The notes beneath the pieces were generated by a model that searched no databases, was not told where the DNA came from, and was given only the letters and a program-made list of their open reading frames with translations. The translations under genes and the position numbers were made by a program. A stretch of 64,000 bases of DNA from Mangrovitalea sediminis (GTDB lineage: Bacteria; Pseudomonadota; Gammaproteobacteria; Pseudomonadales; Oleiphilaceae), in the NCBI RefSeq assembly GCF_002514725.1, contig NZ_NTLB01000006.1:310001-374000 (forward strand), given 5' to 3'. Shown piece by piece: positions 9,675 to 18,962 of the stretch; the first letter of the stretch is position 1, and each line of letters opens with the position of its first letter.

Positions 9675-11012
9675 TCAATGGAACTGGTTACGACCGCGGC
9701 CGATGGCGTAATAGGTCAAGCCATGACGATTGACCATGTCGAGGTCGTACAGGTTACGACCATCGAAGATCACCGGTTCCTTGAGCGATTCTGCGATCTG
9801 CTGGAAATCGGGAGAGCGGAACTCTTTCCATTCCGTACAGATGACCAGGGCATCGGCGCCCTTCAGCGCTTGCTCCTTGGTGCCGCAGAGTTGCAGAGAT
9901 GATTGATCCCCGTAGATACGCTGGGTTTCCTGCATAGCCTCCGGATCGAACGCCTGGACGCGGGCGCCAGCCTTCCACAGCGCCTCCATAAGCACCCGGC
10001 TCGGTGCCTCACGCATGTCATCCGTATTGGGCTTGAATGCCAGCCCCCAAAGAGCAATGACCTTGCCTTCCAGCGCACCGCCGAAATAGTGGGAAATCTT
10101 GTCGAACAGCACGTGTTTCTGTGCACCGTTGACCCGCTCGACCGCATCCAGGATTCGCGGCTCATAGCCGCACTGGCGTGCGGTGTGGGCCAGCGCCTGA
10201 ACGTCTTTTGGAAAACAGGAACCGCCGTAGCCGCACCCCGGATAAATAAAGTGGTAACCGATACGGGGATCTGAGCCGATACCTTTACGCACGTCCTCAA
10301 TATCCGCCCCCAGACGCTCGGCCAGACCGGCAACTTCGTTCATGAAGCTGATCTTGGTCGCCAGCAGCGCATTCGCGGCGTATTTGGTCAGCTCGGCGGA
10401 GCGCACGTCCATAAAGATCATACGGTCGTGATTGCGGTTGAACGGATAGTAAGTCTCGCGCAGCACGTCCTGCGCCCGCTCGCTTTCCGTTCCGACCACG
10501 ATACGGTCCGGCTTCATGAAGTCGTTGATGGCCGCACCTTCCTTCAGGAACTCCGGATTGGAAACGACATCGAATGCCAGATCGACAGAACGCTTGTCCA
10601 ACTGGGCCTGTACGGCCTCTTTGACCTTGTCGGCCGTACCGACTGGAACCGTGGACTTATCGACAATGACCTTATAATCCGTCATGTACTGACCGATGGT
10701 ACGGGCCACCGTCAACACATATTGCAGGTCCGCGGAACCATCCTCGTCCGGTGGCGTACCGACGGCAATAAACTGAAGCTCCCCGTGCTTAACTCCCTCT
10801 TCGGCGTCCGTGGTGAAGGTCAGTCGGCCCGACTCGAAATTATGCTTCACCAGAGGCTCGAGTCCCGGCTCGTAGATCGGGATCACACCGCGCTTGAGGC
10901 CGTCGATTTTAGACTGATCGACATCCACGCACATGACGTGGTGTCCGACGTCCGCCAGACAGGTGCCCGTTACCAAACCCACATAACCGGTTCCAAAGAT
11001 CGTTATCCGCAT
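9675..11012 (-). CDS. ugd: UDP-glucose 6-dehydrogenase
   Basis: 445 residues. The N-terminal Rossmann fold opens [21 protein letters not shown]. The catalytic cysteine region is [18 protein letters not shown], and the C-terminal UDP-binding domain includes [18 protein letters not shown]. It oxidises UDP-glucose to UDP-glucuronate with two NAD+, feeding polysaccharide or lipid A decoration. It sits 30 bases downstream of galE, so the pair supplies nucleotide sugars. Confidence 0.96.
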   Translation of the reverse strand: MRITIFGTGYVGLVTGTCLADVGHHVMCVDVDQSKIDGLKRGVIPIYEPGLEPLVKHNFESGRLTFTTDAEEGVKHGELQFIAVGTPPDEDGSADLQYVLTVARTIGQYMTDYKVIVDKSTVPVGTADKVKEAVQAQLDKRSVDLAFDVVSNPEFLKEGAAINDFMKPDRIVVGTESERAQDVLRETYYPFNRNHDRMIFMDVRSAELTKYAANALLATKISFMNEVAGLAERLGADIEDVRKGIGSDPRIGYHFIYPGCGYGGSCFPKDVQALAHTARQCGYEPRILDAVERVNGAQKHVLFDKISHYFGGALEGKVIALWGLAFKPNTDDMREAPSRVLMEALWKAGARVQAFDPEAMQETQRIYGDQSSLQLCGTKEQALKGADALVICTEWKEFRSPDFQQIAESLKEPVIFDGRNLYDLDMVNRHGLTYYAIGRGRNQFH

Positions 11013-11042
11013 GCTACTGATTCCTAACTCAAGAAAGAAATT

Positions 11043-12044
11043 TTATGACGCCGAAGAGGCCTGCTCTCTGCGCTGAAGCCAGACGCGCTCCCACTCGTAT
11101 GCCGTGCGCACAATGGTGTCGAGGTCGTCATAGTCCGGTGACCAGCCGAGGACCTCGCGAATACGCGTATTATCGGCCATCAATTCAATCGGATCTCCGG
11201 CCCGCGGCCCCGTCTCCGTGACCGGGAAATCGACACCTGAAACGCGCTTTACGGCATCAATCACTTCGCGCACGGTGAAACCGCGTCCATAACCGCAATT
11301 CAGTATCTCGGACTCGCCACCGCCAGCCATGTAATCCAGCGCCATTACGTGCGCCTTGGCCAGATCCTCAACGTGAATATAATCACGGATACAAGTGCCA
11401 TCCCGAGTATCGAACTCGGTCCCGAAAATCTTCATACCCTCGCGTTGACCGGTAGCGCACTCACAGGCCACCTTGATCAGGTGGGTTGCATCCGGCGTGG
11501 CCTGCCCGATAACACCATCGGGGTTGGCTCCTGCGACGTTGAAATAGCGCAGCAGCACATAGTTGAGCGACGACGCCAGACCCAGGTCGGTGATCATCCG
11601 CTCGCTCATCATCTTCGAGGCACCGTAGGGATTGATCGGCGCCAACGGCGTTGATTCGGACAAGCGCGTTATGGCCGGCATACCGTAGACTGCAGCGGTA
11701 GAGGAAAATACCAGGTACGCCGTCTCGTGGCGCTCAATGGCCTTGAGAAGATTCAGTGTGTTTCGGGTATTGTTGCTGTAATACTTGAGAGGATTGGCAA
11801 CGGATTCGGGAACGACGATATTGGCAGCAAAGTGCAACACGGCGTCGAAACGGTGCTTACTGAAGACCGCATCCAGAGAAGCCTCGTCAGCAAGGTCCCC
11901 CACCACCAACTCACCGGTCGTAACCGCCCAGCGATGCCCCGTGGAAAGGTTGTCATAAACAACGACATCGTGACCCGCCGCACCCAACTGACGAACCACA
12001 TGACTACCGATATAACCGGCCCCACCCGTCACCAATACCTTCAT
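11043..12044 (-). CDS. galE: UDP-glucose 4-epimerase
   Basis: 333 residues from the ATG at 12044 (MKVLVTGGAGYIGSHVV); another in-frame ATG at 12056 would add four residues. Extended SDR with the GxxGxxG NAD site, VFSSTAAVYG and the catalytic YGASK. It interconverts UDP-glucose and UDP-galactose. Downstream ugd uses the same UDP-glucose pool. No other exopolysaccharide genes are adjacent. Confidence 0.95.
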   Translation of the reverse strand: MKVLVTGGAGYIGSHVVRQLGAAGHDVVVYDNLSTGHRWAVTTGELVVGDLADEASLDAVFSKHRFDAVLHFAANIVVPESVANPLKYYSNNTRNTLNLLKAIERHETAYLVFSSTAAVYGMPAITRLSESTPLAPINPYGASKMMSERMITDLGLASSLNYVLLRYFNVAGANPDGVIGQATPDATHLIKVACECATGQREGMKIFGTEFDTRDGTCIRDYIHVEDLAKAHVMALDYMAGGGESEILNCGYGRGFTVREVIDAVKRVSGVDFPVTETGPRAGDPIELMADNTRIREVLGWSPDYDDLDTIVRTAYEWERVWLQRREQASSAS

Positions 12045-12111
12045 AGTCTCAACCATATCCTTTGCTGATAATACTGTGGAGAACGCCGTTAAACGGACAG
12101 CCCTTCGTCAG

Positions 12112-12651
12112 TCAATCCTTCAGGTGTTGCTCATTGCCATCCTGGCCCGGCGATAGTTTTGACGCCTTTGTCAAAGCGCGCCTTTGCCGGAAAAAAGTCG
12201 ATATCTTGTCGGCACAGGCATCCGCCAGAACCCCTTCATCGATCTCGACCCGCCAATTGACAGCCGGCCGCTCCAGCAACCGGTCGCTGGACACGATCGC
12301 ACCCGCCTTGGGCTCCCTGGCACCGAATACCAGCCTCGAAACCCGGGCGTGCACGATGGCCCCGACACACATGGTGCAGGGCTCAATGGTCACGTAGAGG
12401 GTAGCACCCGGCAACCGATAGTTGCCTTCATTGCTGGCGGCAGCCCGCAATGCGACGATTTCCGCATGGGCCGTGGGATCATGCGCCTCGATAGGCCGAT
12501 TGAAACCAGCCCCGATTTCGCGACCATCGCGCACCAGAACAGCGCCAACCGGTACTTCACCGAGACGTTCGCCTTCTCCGGCAAGTTCGAGTGCCCGCCG
12601 CATCCAGCGCTCGTCTTCAGCCACACGCTCTGGCTCATGCTGCCGGGTCAC
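12112..12651 (-). CDS. tadA: tRNA-specific adenosine deaminase TadA
   Basis: 179 residues with a GTG start; an internal ATG at 12603 is an alternative. The cytidine-deaminase fold shows the zinc and catalytic motifs HAEIVALR and EPCTMCVGAIVHARV. TadA converts A34 to inosine in tRNA-Arg(ACG), which is essential in most bacteria. It lies 21 bases after guaA, forming a guaB-guaA-tadA run. The C-terminus is somewhat longer and basic compared with E. coli TadA. Confidence 0.95.
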   Translation of the reverse strand: MTRQHEPERVAEDERWMRRALELAGEGERLGEVPVGAVLVRDGREIGAGFNRPIEAHDPTAHAEIVALRAAASNEGNYRLPGATLYVTIEPCTMCVGAIVHARVSRLVFGAREPKAGAIVSSDRLLERPAVNWRVEIDEGVLADACADKISTFFRQRRALTKASKLSPGQDGNEQHLKD

Positions 12652-12672
12652 AACGCAAGCCCCGCCGAACCG

Positions 12673-14250
12673 TTACTCCCACTCAATCGTAGCAGGCGGT
12701 TTGGAGGAAACGTCATAGGCAACGCGGGAGATGCCTTCAATTTCATTGATAATCCGGTTCGAGACGGTTTCCAGCAACTCATAGGGCAGATGTGCCCAGC
12801 GAGCCGTCATGAAATCAATGGTTTCCACCGCGCGTAACGCCACCACATATTCGTAACGCCGTGCATCACCGACCACGCCAACGGACTTGACCGGCATAAA
12901 TACCACAAAGGCCTGACTGACCTTGTGATATAGCTCAGCCCGATGCAGTTCTTCCAGAAAGATAGCATCTGCACGGCGCAGGAGGTCGGCGAATTCCTTT
13001 TTGACTTCGCCAAGAATACGAACGCCCAACCCCGGACCGGGGAAAGGGTGACGGTAGACCATGTCGTACGGCAGCCCCAATTCGAGACCGATCCGACGCA
13101 CTTCATCCTTGAACAGCTCCCGCAGGGGCTCGACCAGCTTCAACTTCATGGTCTCAGGAAGACCGCCCACATTGTGATGCGACTTGATCACGTGAGCCTT
13201 GCCGGTCTTCGAAGCTGCCGATTCGATAACATCCGGGTAAATGGTGCCTTGTGCCAGCCAGTTCACACCCGTGATGCGTGCCGCCTCCTCATCGAAAACT
13301 TCGATAAAGGTATTGCCGATGATTTTGCGCTTCTGCTCGGGATCAGCCACACCCTTCAGGCGACTGAGGAAAAGCTCTTCGGAATCGGCGCGAATGACCT
13401 TGACGCCCATGTTCTTCGAGAACATATCCATGACCTGATCGCCCTCATTGAGGCGCAGCAGGCCGTTATCGACGAAGACACAGGTCAGTTGGTCGCCAAT
13501 GGCTTTATGCAGCAGAGCGGCAGTAACGGACGAATCCACACCGCCAGACAGTCCCAGCAGCACCTTATCGGAACCCACCTGCTCACGAATCTGGCGTACA
13601 GCGTCATCGACGATCTGACCCGGTGTCCAGAGCGCCTCGCAGCCGCAGATGTTCAGGGCGAAGTGTTCGAGAATACGCTTGCCCTGCAAGGTATGCGTCA
13701 CTTCGGGATGAAACTGGACACCATAGAGGTTGCGCTCGACCGATTGCATGGCTGCAATGGGCGCGCTTTCGGTCGATGCCAGCAGTTCGAAGCCGTCCGG
13801 CATGACCACGACTTTGTCGCCATGACTCATCCAAACGTCCAGCAGTGTCTCACCCTGCACCGTCAGGTGATCGGCAATGCCTCGCAACAGCGGGCTTTCA
13901 GCGCGCACCTTGACCTGCGCATAGCCGAACTCACGTTTTTCAGAACTGGCAACGCGCCCGCCGAGCTGCTCCGCCATGGTCTGCATGCCGTAACAGATCC
14001 CCAGCGCAGGGATTCCCAGGTCGAACAGACCGTCCGGTGCGCGCGGACCGCCAAGCTGGGTCACCGACTCAGGACCACCGGCCAGAATCAACCCTTTGGG
14101 GTTAAAGGCCCGAATCTCATCACAGGTGACATCAAACGGCCTGATTTCACAGTAGACCCCGATTTCGCGTATGCGGCGGGCAATCAACTGCGTGTACTGA
14201 GAGCCAAAATCCAGGATCAGGATACGATGATCGTGAATGTTATGGGCCAT
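12673..14250 (-). CDS. guaA: GMP synthase (glutamine-hydrolysing)
   Basis: 525 residues from the ATG at 14250 ([21 protein letters not shown]), the family length; the open frame extends 17 codons further up without support. The class I glutaminase domain has the nucleophile in [13 protein letters not shown] and the HPEV element. The ATP-pyrophosphatase domain has [12 protein letters not shown], and the dimerisation domain ends PPATIEWE. It aminates XMP to GMP. guaB, which makes XMP, is directly upstream. Confidence 0.97.
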   Translation of the reverse strand: MAHNIHDHRILILDFGSQYTQLIARRIREIGVYCEIRPFDVTCDEIRAFNPKGLILAGGPESVTQLGGPRAPDGLFDLGIPALGICYGMQTMAEQLGGRVASSEKREFGYAQVKVRAESPLLRGIADHLTVQGETLLDVWMSHGDKVVVMPDGFELLASTESAPIAAMQSVERNLYGVQFHPEVTHTLQGKRILEHFALNICGCEALWTPGQIVDDAVRQIREQVGSDKVLLGLSGGVDSSVTAALLHKAIGDQLTCVFVDNGLLRLNEGDQVMDMFSKNMGVKVIRADSEELFLSRLKGVADPEQKRKIIGNTFIEVFDEEAARITGVNWLAQGTIYPDVIESAASKTGKAHVIKSHHNVGGLPETMKLKLVEPLRELFKDEVRRIGLELGLPYDMVYRHPFPGPGLGVRILGEVKKEFADLLRRADAIFLEELHRAELYHKVSQAFVVFMPVKSVGVVGDARRYEYVVALRAVETIDFMTARWAHLPYELLETVSNRIINEIEGISRVAYDVSSKPPATIEWE

Positions 14251-14277
14251 GAGGGTCCTCGAATTGTAGAAACGCAA

Positions 14278-14298
14278 ACGGGGCGCCTGTCGCCCCGT
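14278..14298 (-). terminator. Hairpin between guaB and guaA
   Basis: Perfect 8-base arms ACGGGGCG and CGCCCCGT with a 5-base loop, lying between the guaB stop (14393) and the guaA start (14250). On the minus strand only a weak T-rich stretch (TTTGCGTTTC) follows, so it may attenuate transcription or stabilise an mRNA end rather than fully terminate. Confidence 0.45.
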
Positions 14299-14392
14299 CA
14301 TGGTGGCGGCTGGCTATTGTATGCCAACCGCGCCTTTCAGTCCTCTATACATTACCCTGCATGCGCCATCCATCCCGCGCTGGCTTACATCA

Positions 14393-15856
14393 TCAGCCAA
14401 TACGGTAGTTCGGCGCTTCCTTGGTAATGGTAACGTCATGAACGTGGCTCTCACGCATGCCCGCGTTGGTGATGCGGGTGAACTGCGGCTTGGTACGCAT
14501 GTCATCGATGTTCGCACAACCGGTGTACCCCATCGCAGCCCGCACACCGCCCATCAACTGATGCACGATGTTGCGCATCGGCCCCTTGCAGGCGACACGG
14601 CCTTCGATACCTTCCGGCACCAGTTTCTCGACACCTTCGCTGGCATCCTGGAAGTACCGGTCGCTGGAACCCTGCCCCATCGCACCGAGAGACCCCATGC
14701 CGCGATAAGCCTTGTAGGTCCGCCCCTGATAGAGCTCGACCTCACCCGGCGCCTCATCGCTGCCGGCGAGCAGGCTGCCGACCATCACACAGTAAGCGCC
14801 GGCTACCAGCGCCTTGGCGATATCGCCGGAGAAACGCACGCCGCCGTCGGCGATCAGAGGAATCTGACGTTCCTTCAACGCTTCTGCGACATTGGAGACC
14901 GCCGTAATCTGAGGCACACCGATACCTGCCACAATACGGGTCGTGCAGATCGACCCCGGGCCGATACCAACCTTGACCGCATCCGCGCCGGCATCCGCCA
15001 GTGCAATGGCCGCTTCCGCCGTCGCGATATTGCCGCCGATGACCTGAACATCCGGGAAGCTCTGCTTGATCCAACGGACACGGTCAATGACGCCCCGCGA
15101 ATGCCCATGAGCCGTATCGACCACGATCACATCGACGCCGGCCTCGACCAATGCGGCAATACGCGTCTCCGTATCGCCACCGGTTCCCACCGCAGCGCCC
15201 ACGCGCAGGCGGCCGTGCTCATCCTTACAGGCATTCGGGTAGTCGGAGGCCTTCTGGATGTCCTTGACCGTAATCAGGCCCTTGAGCTCGAAACTGTCGT
15301 TGACGACCAGCACCTTTTCGATCCGGTTACGGTGCAGCAGGTTCTTGACGGTTTCGAGGTCCGCCCCTTCCTTGACCGTGACCAGTTTTTCCTTCGGCGT
15401 CATGATTTCAGCGACGCGGGTATCCAGGCGGCTCTCGAAACGGATATCCCGACCGGTTACGATACCGACAAGATCGCGACCGTCGACAACCGGCAGTCCC
15501 GAAATCTTGTTGGCAAAGGTAATATCGAGCAGTTCCCGGACCGTGGTGTCCGGCGTTACGGTAATCGGATCCTTGACGACGCCGCTTTCGAATTTCTTGA
15601 CCTTGCGAACGGCAGAGGCCTGCTGTTCGACCGACATATTCTTGTGGATAATGCCGATGCCGCCTTCCTGAGCCATCGCAATGGCCAGCTCTGCTTCGGT
15701 AACGGTGTCCATCGCAGCGGAGACAAGAGGCACATTGAGTTCTATGCCGCGCGTCAGTCGCGTTTTGAGAGAGACATCCTTGGGAAGCACTTCCGAATAG
15801 CCAGGGATAAGGAGAACATCGTCAAAGGTGAGTGCTTCGTGTGCGATTCGCAGCAT
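14393..15856 (-). CDS. guaB: IMP dehydrogenase
   Basis: 487 residues. The (beta/alpha)8 barrel is interrupted at about residues 95-205 by two CBS domains ([20 protein letters not shown] and [20 protein letters not shown]). The catalytic cysteine loop is [20 protein letters not shown], and the flap is [16 protein letters not shown]. It oxidises IMP to XMP with NAD+, the committed step to GMP. A strong consensus promoter lies upstream, divergent from xseA. Confidence 0.97.
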   Translation of the reverse strand: MLRIAHEALTFDDVLLIPGYSEVLPKDVSLKTRLTRGIELNVPLVSAAMDTVTEAELAIAMAQEGGIGIIHKNMSVEQQASAVRKVKKFESGVVKDPITVTPDTTVRELLDITFANKISGLPVVDGRDLVGIVTGRDIRFESRLDTRVAEIMTPKEKLVTVKEGADLETVKNLLHRNRIEKVLVVNDSFELKGLITVKDIQKASDYPNACKDEHGRLRVGAAVGTGGDTETRIAALVEAGVDVIVVDTAHGHSRGVIDRVRWIKQSFPDVQVIGGNIATAEAAIALADAGADAVKVGIGPGSICTTRIVAGIGVPQITAVSNVAEALKERQIPLIADGGVRFSGDIAKALVAGAYCVMVGSLLAGSDEAPGEVELYQGRTYKAYRGMGSLGAMGQGSSDRYFQDASEGVEKLVPEGIEGRVACKGPMRNIVHQLMGGVRAAMGYTGCANIDDMRTKPQFTRITNAGMRESHVHDVTITKEAPNYRIG

Positions 15857-15894
15857 GGGACCTGCCTTCTCAACTTGCCAAATTTAATCGGACT

Positions 15895-15923
15895 ATTATA
15901 AAACTGCAGGTTTTCCCCGTAAA
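15895..15923 (-). promoter_or_regulatory. guaB promoter
   Basis: On the minus strand TTTACG (15918-15923) and a perfect TATAAT (15895-15900) are separated by exactly 17 bases. The start codon is about 40 bases further on. This fits a strong sigma-70 promoter for guaB-guaA-tadA. Confidence 0.75.
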
Positions 15924-16023
15924 CCGAGCATTACCATCTATATCCGCCGGCACCAGTACTTACTTACAAGTATTAGTACCTACAAGCACATGCATTAGCA
16001 GAATTTTGCCAGGACCCTCACCC

Positions 16024-17388
16024 ATGCCTTCGCCCAACATGAGTCATCGTCACGCCCTGAGTGTGTCTGAACTCAACCATCAGGTCCGCCACCTACTGGA
16101 AGTGAGTTTCCTTCAGGTTTACGTGGAAGGTGAGCTGTCCAGTTTTTCTCGTCCAAGCTCGGGGCACTGGTACTTCACGCTGAAAGATGCAAAGGCACAG
16201 GTCCGGTGCGCCATGTTCCGCGGGCGAAACCAGTCGGTTCGCAGCATCCCGCGCGAAGGCGACCAGATCCTTATCCGGGCCAAGGTCAGTCTCTACGAGG
16301 GACGTGGCGACTACCAACTCCTCGTCGATGACATCGAGCCGGCCGGTCTCGGCGCCCTGCAACGGGCATTTGAGGAACTCAAACGCAAACTGGAAGCCGA
16401 AGGCCTGTTTGCCACGGCACGCAAACGCCCGATCCCGGCCGTGCCCAACCACATAGGCGTTGTCACGTCGCCCACCGGCGCAGCGATCCATGACATATTG
16501 ACGGTACTCGCCCGCCGCTTTCCGTCCATCCCCGTCACGCTCTTTCCGACCGCTGTGCAAGGCAAGGCTGCTGCAGGCGACATCGCCGCAGCCATAGCAC
16601 TGGCCAACACACAGTCCGACTGCGACGTCCTCATCGTGGGACGCGGCGGCGGCTCCCTGGAAGATCTCTGGCCTTTCAATGAGGAAATCGTCGCCCGCGC
16701 AATCTATGACAGTCGCATCCCGGTGATCAGCGCTGTTGGCCACGAAGTGGACTTCACCATTGCCGATTTTGTCGCCGACCTGCGCGCGCCAACGCCGTCA
16801 GCCGCGGCGGAAAAGGCTTCCCCCAACCGCCAGGACTGGCTGGACAGTCTGACGCGAACCGAGGAGCGTCTCTACACCCTATTGCTGCGTCAACTCAGAG
16901 AACGCCAGCAACGGGTCGAGCAAATGCGACAGCGCCTGCGGGATCCACGACAACAGCTGCAGGAACGGGCGCAACGACTCGATGAACTGGAGATGCGGCT
17001 GCAGCAGGGAATCACGACGCGCCTGCAACAGGAACAACGGCATCTGACCCAAGTCGACTTGCGCCTGGGTAACCAGTCTCCGGCTCGCCGGGTAGATACC
17101 GCCAATGAAAAAGTGATTCAGCTGCAACAGCGACTCGAAAGGGTTATGCAAAGCCGCCTGGAACGCACCGGCCAACGACTGCAACTGGCTGCGCAGACGC
17201 TCCATGTCGTCAGCCCCCTTGCCACACTTGGCCGAGGCTACGCCATTGTTTCCAGCGACCATCATGCCGTGGTCCGCCATCATGACGAGGTGGCGCCAGG
17301 AGAGCGAATCCAGACGCGCCTGGGCCAGGGAACCGTGACGTCGGTCGTGGAGTCGACGGCCCCGGGTACCGGCAACACCCCGCCTTAA
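16024..17388 (+). CDS. xseA: Exodeoxyribonuclease VII large subunit
   Basis: 454 residues from the ATG at 16024; an ATG at 16039 is also possible. The long upstream extension of the open frame is not family-like. The N-terminal OB-fold shows FLQVYVEGELSSFSRPSSGHW and AQVRCAMFRG. The catalytic region contains IGVVTSPTGAAIHD, VGRGGGSLEDLWPFN and AVGHEVDFTI. A long Gln/Arg-rich helical region and the C-terminal beta element LGRGYAIV follow. With XseB it degrades single-stranded DNA to oligonucleotides. xseB is not in the window. Confidence 0.96.
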   Translation: MPSPNMSHRHALSVSELNHQVRHLLEVSFLQVYVEGELSSFSRPSSGHWYFTLKDAKAQVRCAMFRGRNQSVRSIPREGDQILIRAKVSLYEGRGDYQLLVDDIEPAGLGALQRAFEELKRKLEAEGLFATARKRPIPAVPNHIGVVTSPTGAAIHDILTVLARRFPSIPVTLFPTAVQGKAAAGDIAAAIALANTQSDCDVLIVGRGGGSLEDLWPFNEEIVARAIYDSRIPVISAVGHEVDFTIADFVADLRAPTPSAAAEKASPNRQDWLDSLTRTEERLYTLLLRQLRERQQRVEQMRQRLRDPRQQLQERAQRLDELEMRLQQGITTRLQQEQRHLTQVDLRLGNQSPARRVDTANEKVIQLQQRLERVMQSRLERTGQRLQLAAQTLHVVSPLATLGRGYAIVSSDHHAVVRHHDEVAPGERIQTRLGQGTVTSVVESTAPGTGNTPP

Positions 17389-17429
17389 CCCGGTCAGCCA
17401 AGCGAAGCGCGAAGCTTAACAACGCAAGA

Positions 17430-18071
17430 TCATTTCGGGACCGCTGCACGGGCTGGCGCCAACCCAACAGGCATCACCGCAACCACCTGCCAGGGTGCCT
17501 CGATCTCGAGCGCTCTGGACGCAGCAACTTCGTCGATGCCCCCCACCAGAACCGTTCCCAGCCTCAGCGAGACGGACTGCAGATAGACGTTCTGCGCCAA
17601 CGCGCCCAGCTCCTGATACAGGTAACGCTCACCTTTGCGGTTATGCGGCGGCTGTTCGGCGAAATGGCGACGCATACGCTCTGCATCCGCCAGAATCACA
17701 ATGACGGCGGCTGCCTCGCCAACCCAGGGCTGATCATCGAGACAGGCGCGCTGTAGTTCAGACTGATAATCGTCACCGCGGTGGAGCAGCTGAAGCCCCT
17801 GTACTCCAGGCGTCACACCGTAAGCACCTGCGTCAAGTCCATCCACGCGTGTCGCCAGAACCTGCAACTTCAGTGGGTAAAGCGCGTGCGCAGACGGCGC
17901 TGCCCGCCGCCCATCCCCGCTTGTCTCACCCTGCGCCGCCCACAGTAACTGAGTCAATTGCTCCAGAGTCAGAGGGTCAGACGCATAATGACGGACCGAG
18001 CGACGGGCCATCAGGGCCTCCTCCAGACTGAGTGTCCCTGTCAGAACAGGCTTTGGAAGTTCAATATCCAT
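17430..18071 (-). CDS. SagB-type nitroreductase-family oxidoreductase
   Basis: 213 residues from the ATG at 18071, behind a GGTGAGG sequence. FMN-dependent nitroreductase fold of the SagB/ThcOx-like type: MARRSVRHYASDPLTLEQLTQLLWAAQG near the N-terminus, APSAHALYPLKLQV, and a C-terminal LGTVLVGGIDEVAASRAL. SagB proteins oxidise azolines in peptide natural products, but standalone members of unknown substrate are common. No cyclodehydratase or precursor peptide is adjacent, so I do not infer a biosynthetic cluster. Tail-to-tail with xseA. Confidence 0.75.
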   Translation of the reverse strand: MDIELPKPVLTGTLSLEEALMARRSVRHYASDPLTLEQLTQLLWAAQGETSGDGRRAAPSAHALYPLKLQVLATRVDGLDAGAYGVTPGVQGLQLLHRGDDYQSELQRACLDDQPWVGEAAAVIVILADAERMRRHFAEQPPHNRKGERYLYQELGALAQNVYLQSVSLRLGTVLVGGIDEVAASRALEIEAPWQVVAVMPVGLAPARAAVPK

Positions 18072-18336
18072 ACTATGCACCTCACCTTTCGCTCGTAATC
18101 CAATGATTCTCCAGCCCCAGCAAATACGGACACTCCCACCCCTTTTACGACAGGCATAACCGAATCCACCTACACCAAAGTCGCATTGCCAGCGTTTGGG
18201 ACCTCATCAAAACTGCAAGTGTAGATCGAGGTGACATGGTCCGACGAGGGAATCCCCGCTTATCTCCATTCTCGCTCTGCACCTCGAACGACGCTTTATA
18301 AAAACAAACAGTAACAGTCGACAGAGAGGCACATCT

Positions 18337-18900
18337 ATGACTTCCAACAAACTCGCTAACCCGGCCCCGCTAGGATTGATAGGCTTCGCCTCAACAACCT
18401 GGCTCCTCAGCATGCATAATGCGGGCTGGTTCTCCGGTGACGCGATCGGACTGGTTCTCGCCATGGCCTTTGCCTTCGGTGGAACAGCCCAGATGATTGC
18501 AGGCATCATGGAATATCCTACCGGTAACACCTTCGGCACCGTGGCTTTCATCAGTTACGGGGCTTTCTGGTGGAGTTTCGCGCTCTTTGTGCACTTCTTT
18601 GCCGCCAAAGTACCCGGAAGTTTCATTGCCTGGTATCTCTTCGTTTGGGGCGTATTCACCTTCTACATGTGGATCGCAACCTTCCGTAAAAACCGCGCCC
18701 TGCAATTGATCTTCCTGGCCTTGTGGATCACCTTCCTGCTCCTGGCCCTGGGCATCTGGATGAGTTCGCCGGCACTGACTCATGCGGGCGGTTACGTTGG
18801 CATGCTGACAGCAATACTGGCAGGCTACCTCTCTGCCGCCGAAGTGATCAACGAATCCTTCGAGCGCACCGTACTACCGGTTGGACCTTATCAGAGCTGA
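18337..18900 (+). CDS. satP: Acetate/succinate uptake transporter, AceTr (GPR1/FUN34/SatP) family
   Basis: 187 residues with six predicted membrane helices. The family signature appears near the N-terminus as NPAPLGLIGFASTTWLLSMHNAG, and FAFGGTAQMIAGIMEYPTGNTFG follows. It takes up acetate and related monocarboxylates with protons. Its own terminator follows and leuA converges from the other side. The 265-base upstream gap (18072-18336) holds its promoter region, in which I recognise no specific regulator site. Confidence 0.9.
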   Translation: MTSNKLANPAPLGLIGFASTTWLLSMHNAGWFSGDAIGLVLAMAFAFGGTAQMIAGIMEYPTGNTFGTVAFISYGAFWWSFALFVHFFAAKVPGSFIAWYLFVWGVFTFYMWIATFRKNRALQLIFLALWITFLLLALGIWMSSPALTHAGGYVGMLTAILAGYLSAAEVINESFERTVLPVGPYQS

Positions 18901-18915
18901 TTGCTGCCCCAATAG

Positions 18916-18942
18916 AAAACGGCGCCCCAGGGCGCCGTTTTT
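18916..18942. terminator. Bidirectional terminator between satP and leuA
   Basis: Perfect 10-base arms AAACGGCGCC and GGCGCCGTTT with a CCAG loop, followed by TT on the plus strand and by TTTTCTATT on the minus strand. It lies between the converging stops of satP (18900) and leuA (18963) and can serve both. Confidence 0.85.
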
Positions 18943-18962
18943 CGTTGGTGGAGAAACCGGAG

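Noticed and set aside
15832-16023. 64-codon N-terminal extension of XseA
   Set aside because: The extension overlaps the guaB start on the other strand and covers the guaB promoter; family members start at the later ATG.
17430-18071. Thiazole/oxazole-modified peptide cluster
   Set aside because: Only a SagB-like gene is present; no YcaO cyclodehydratase, precursor peptide or exporter is nearby.
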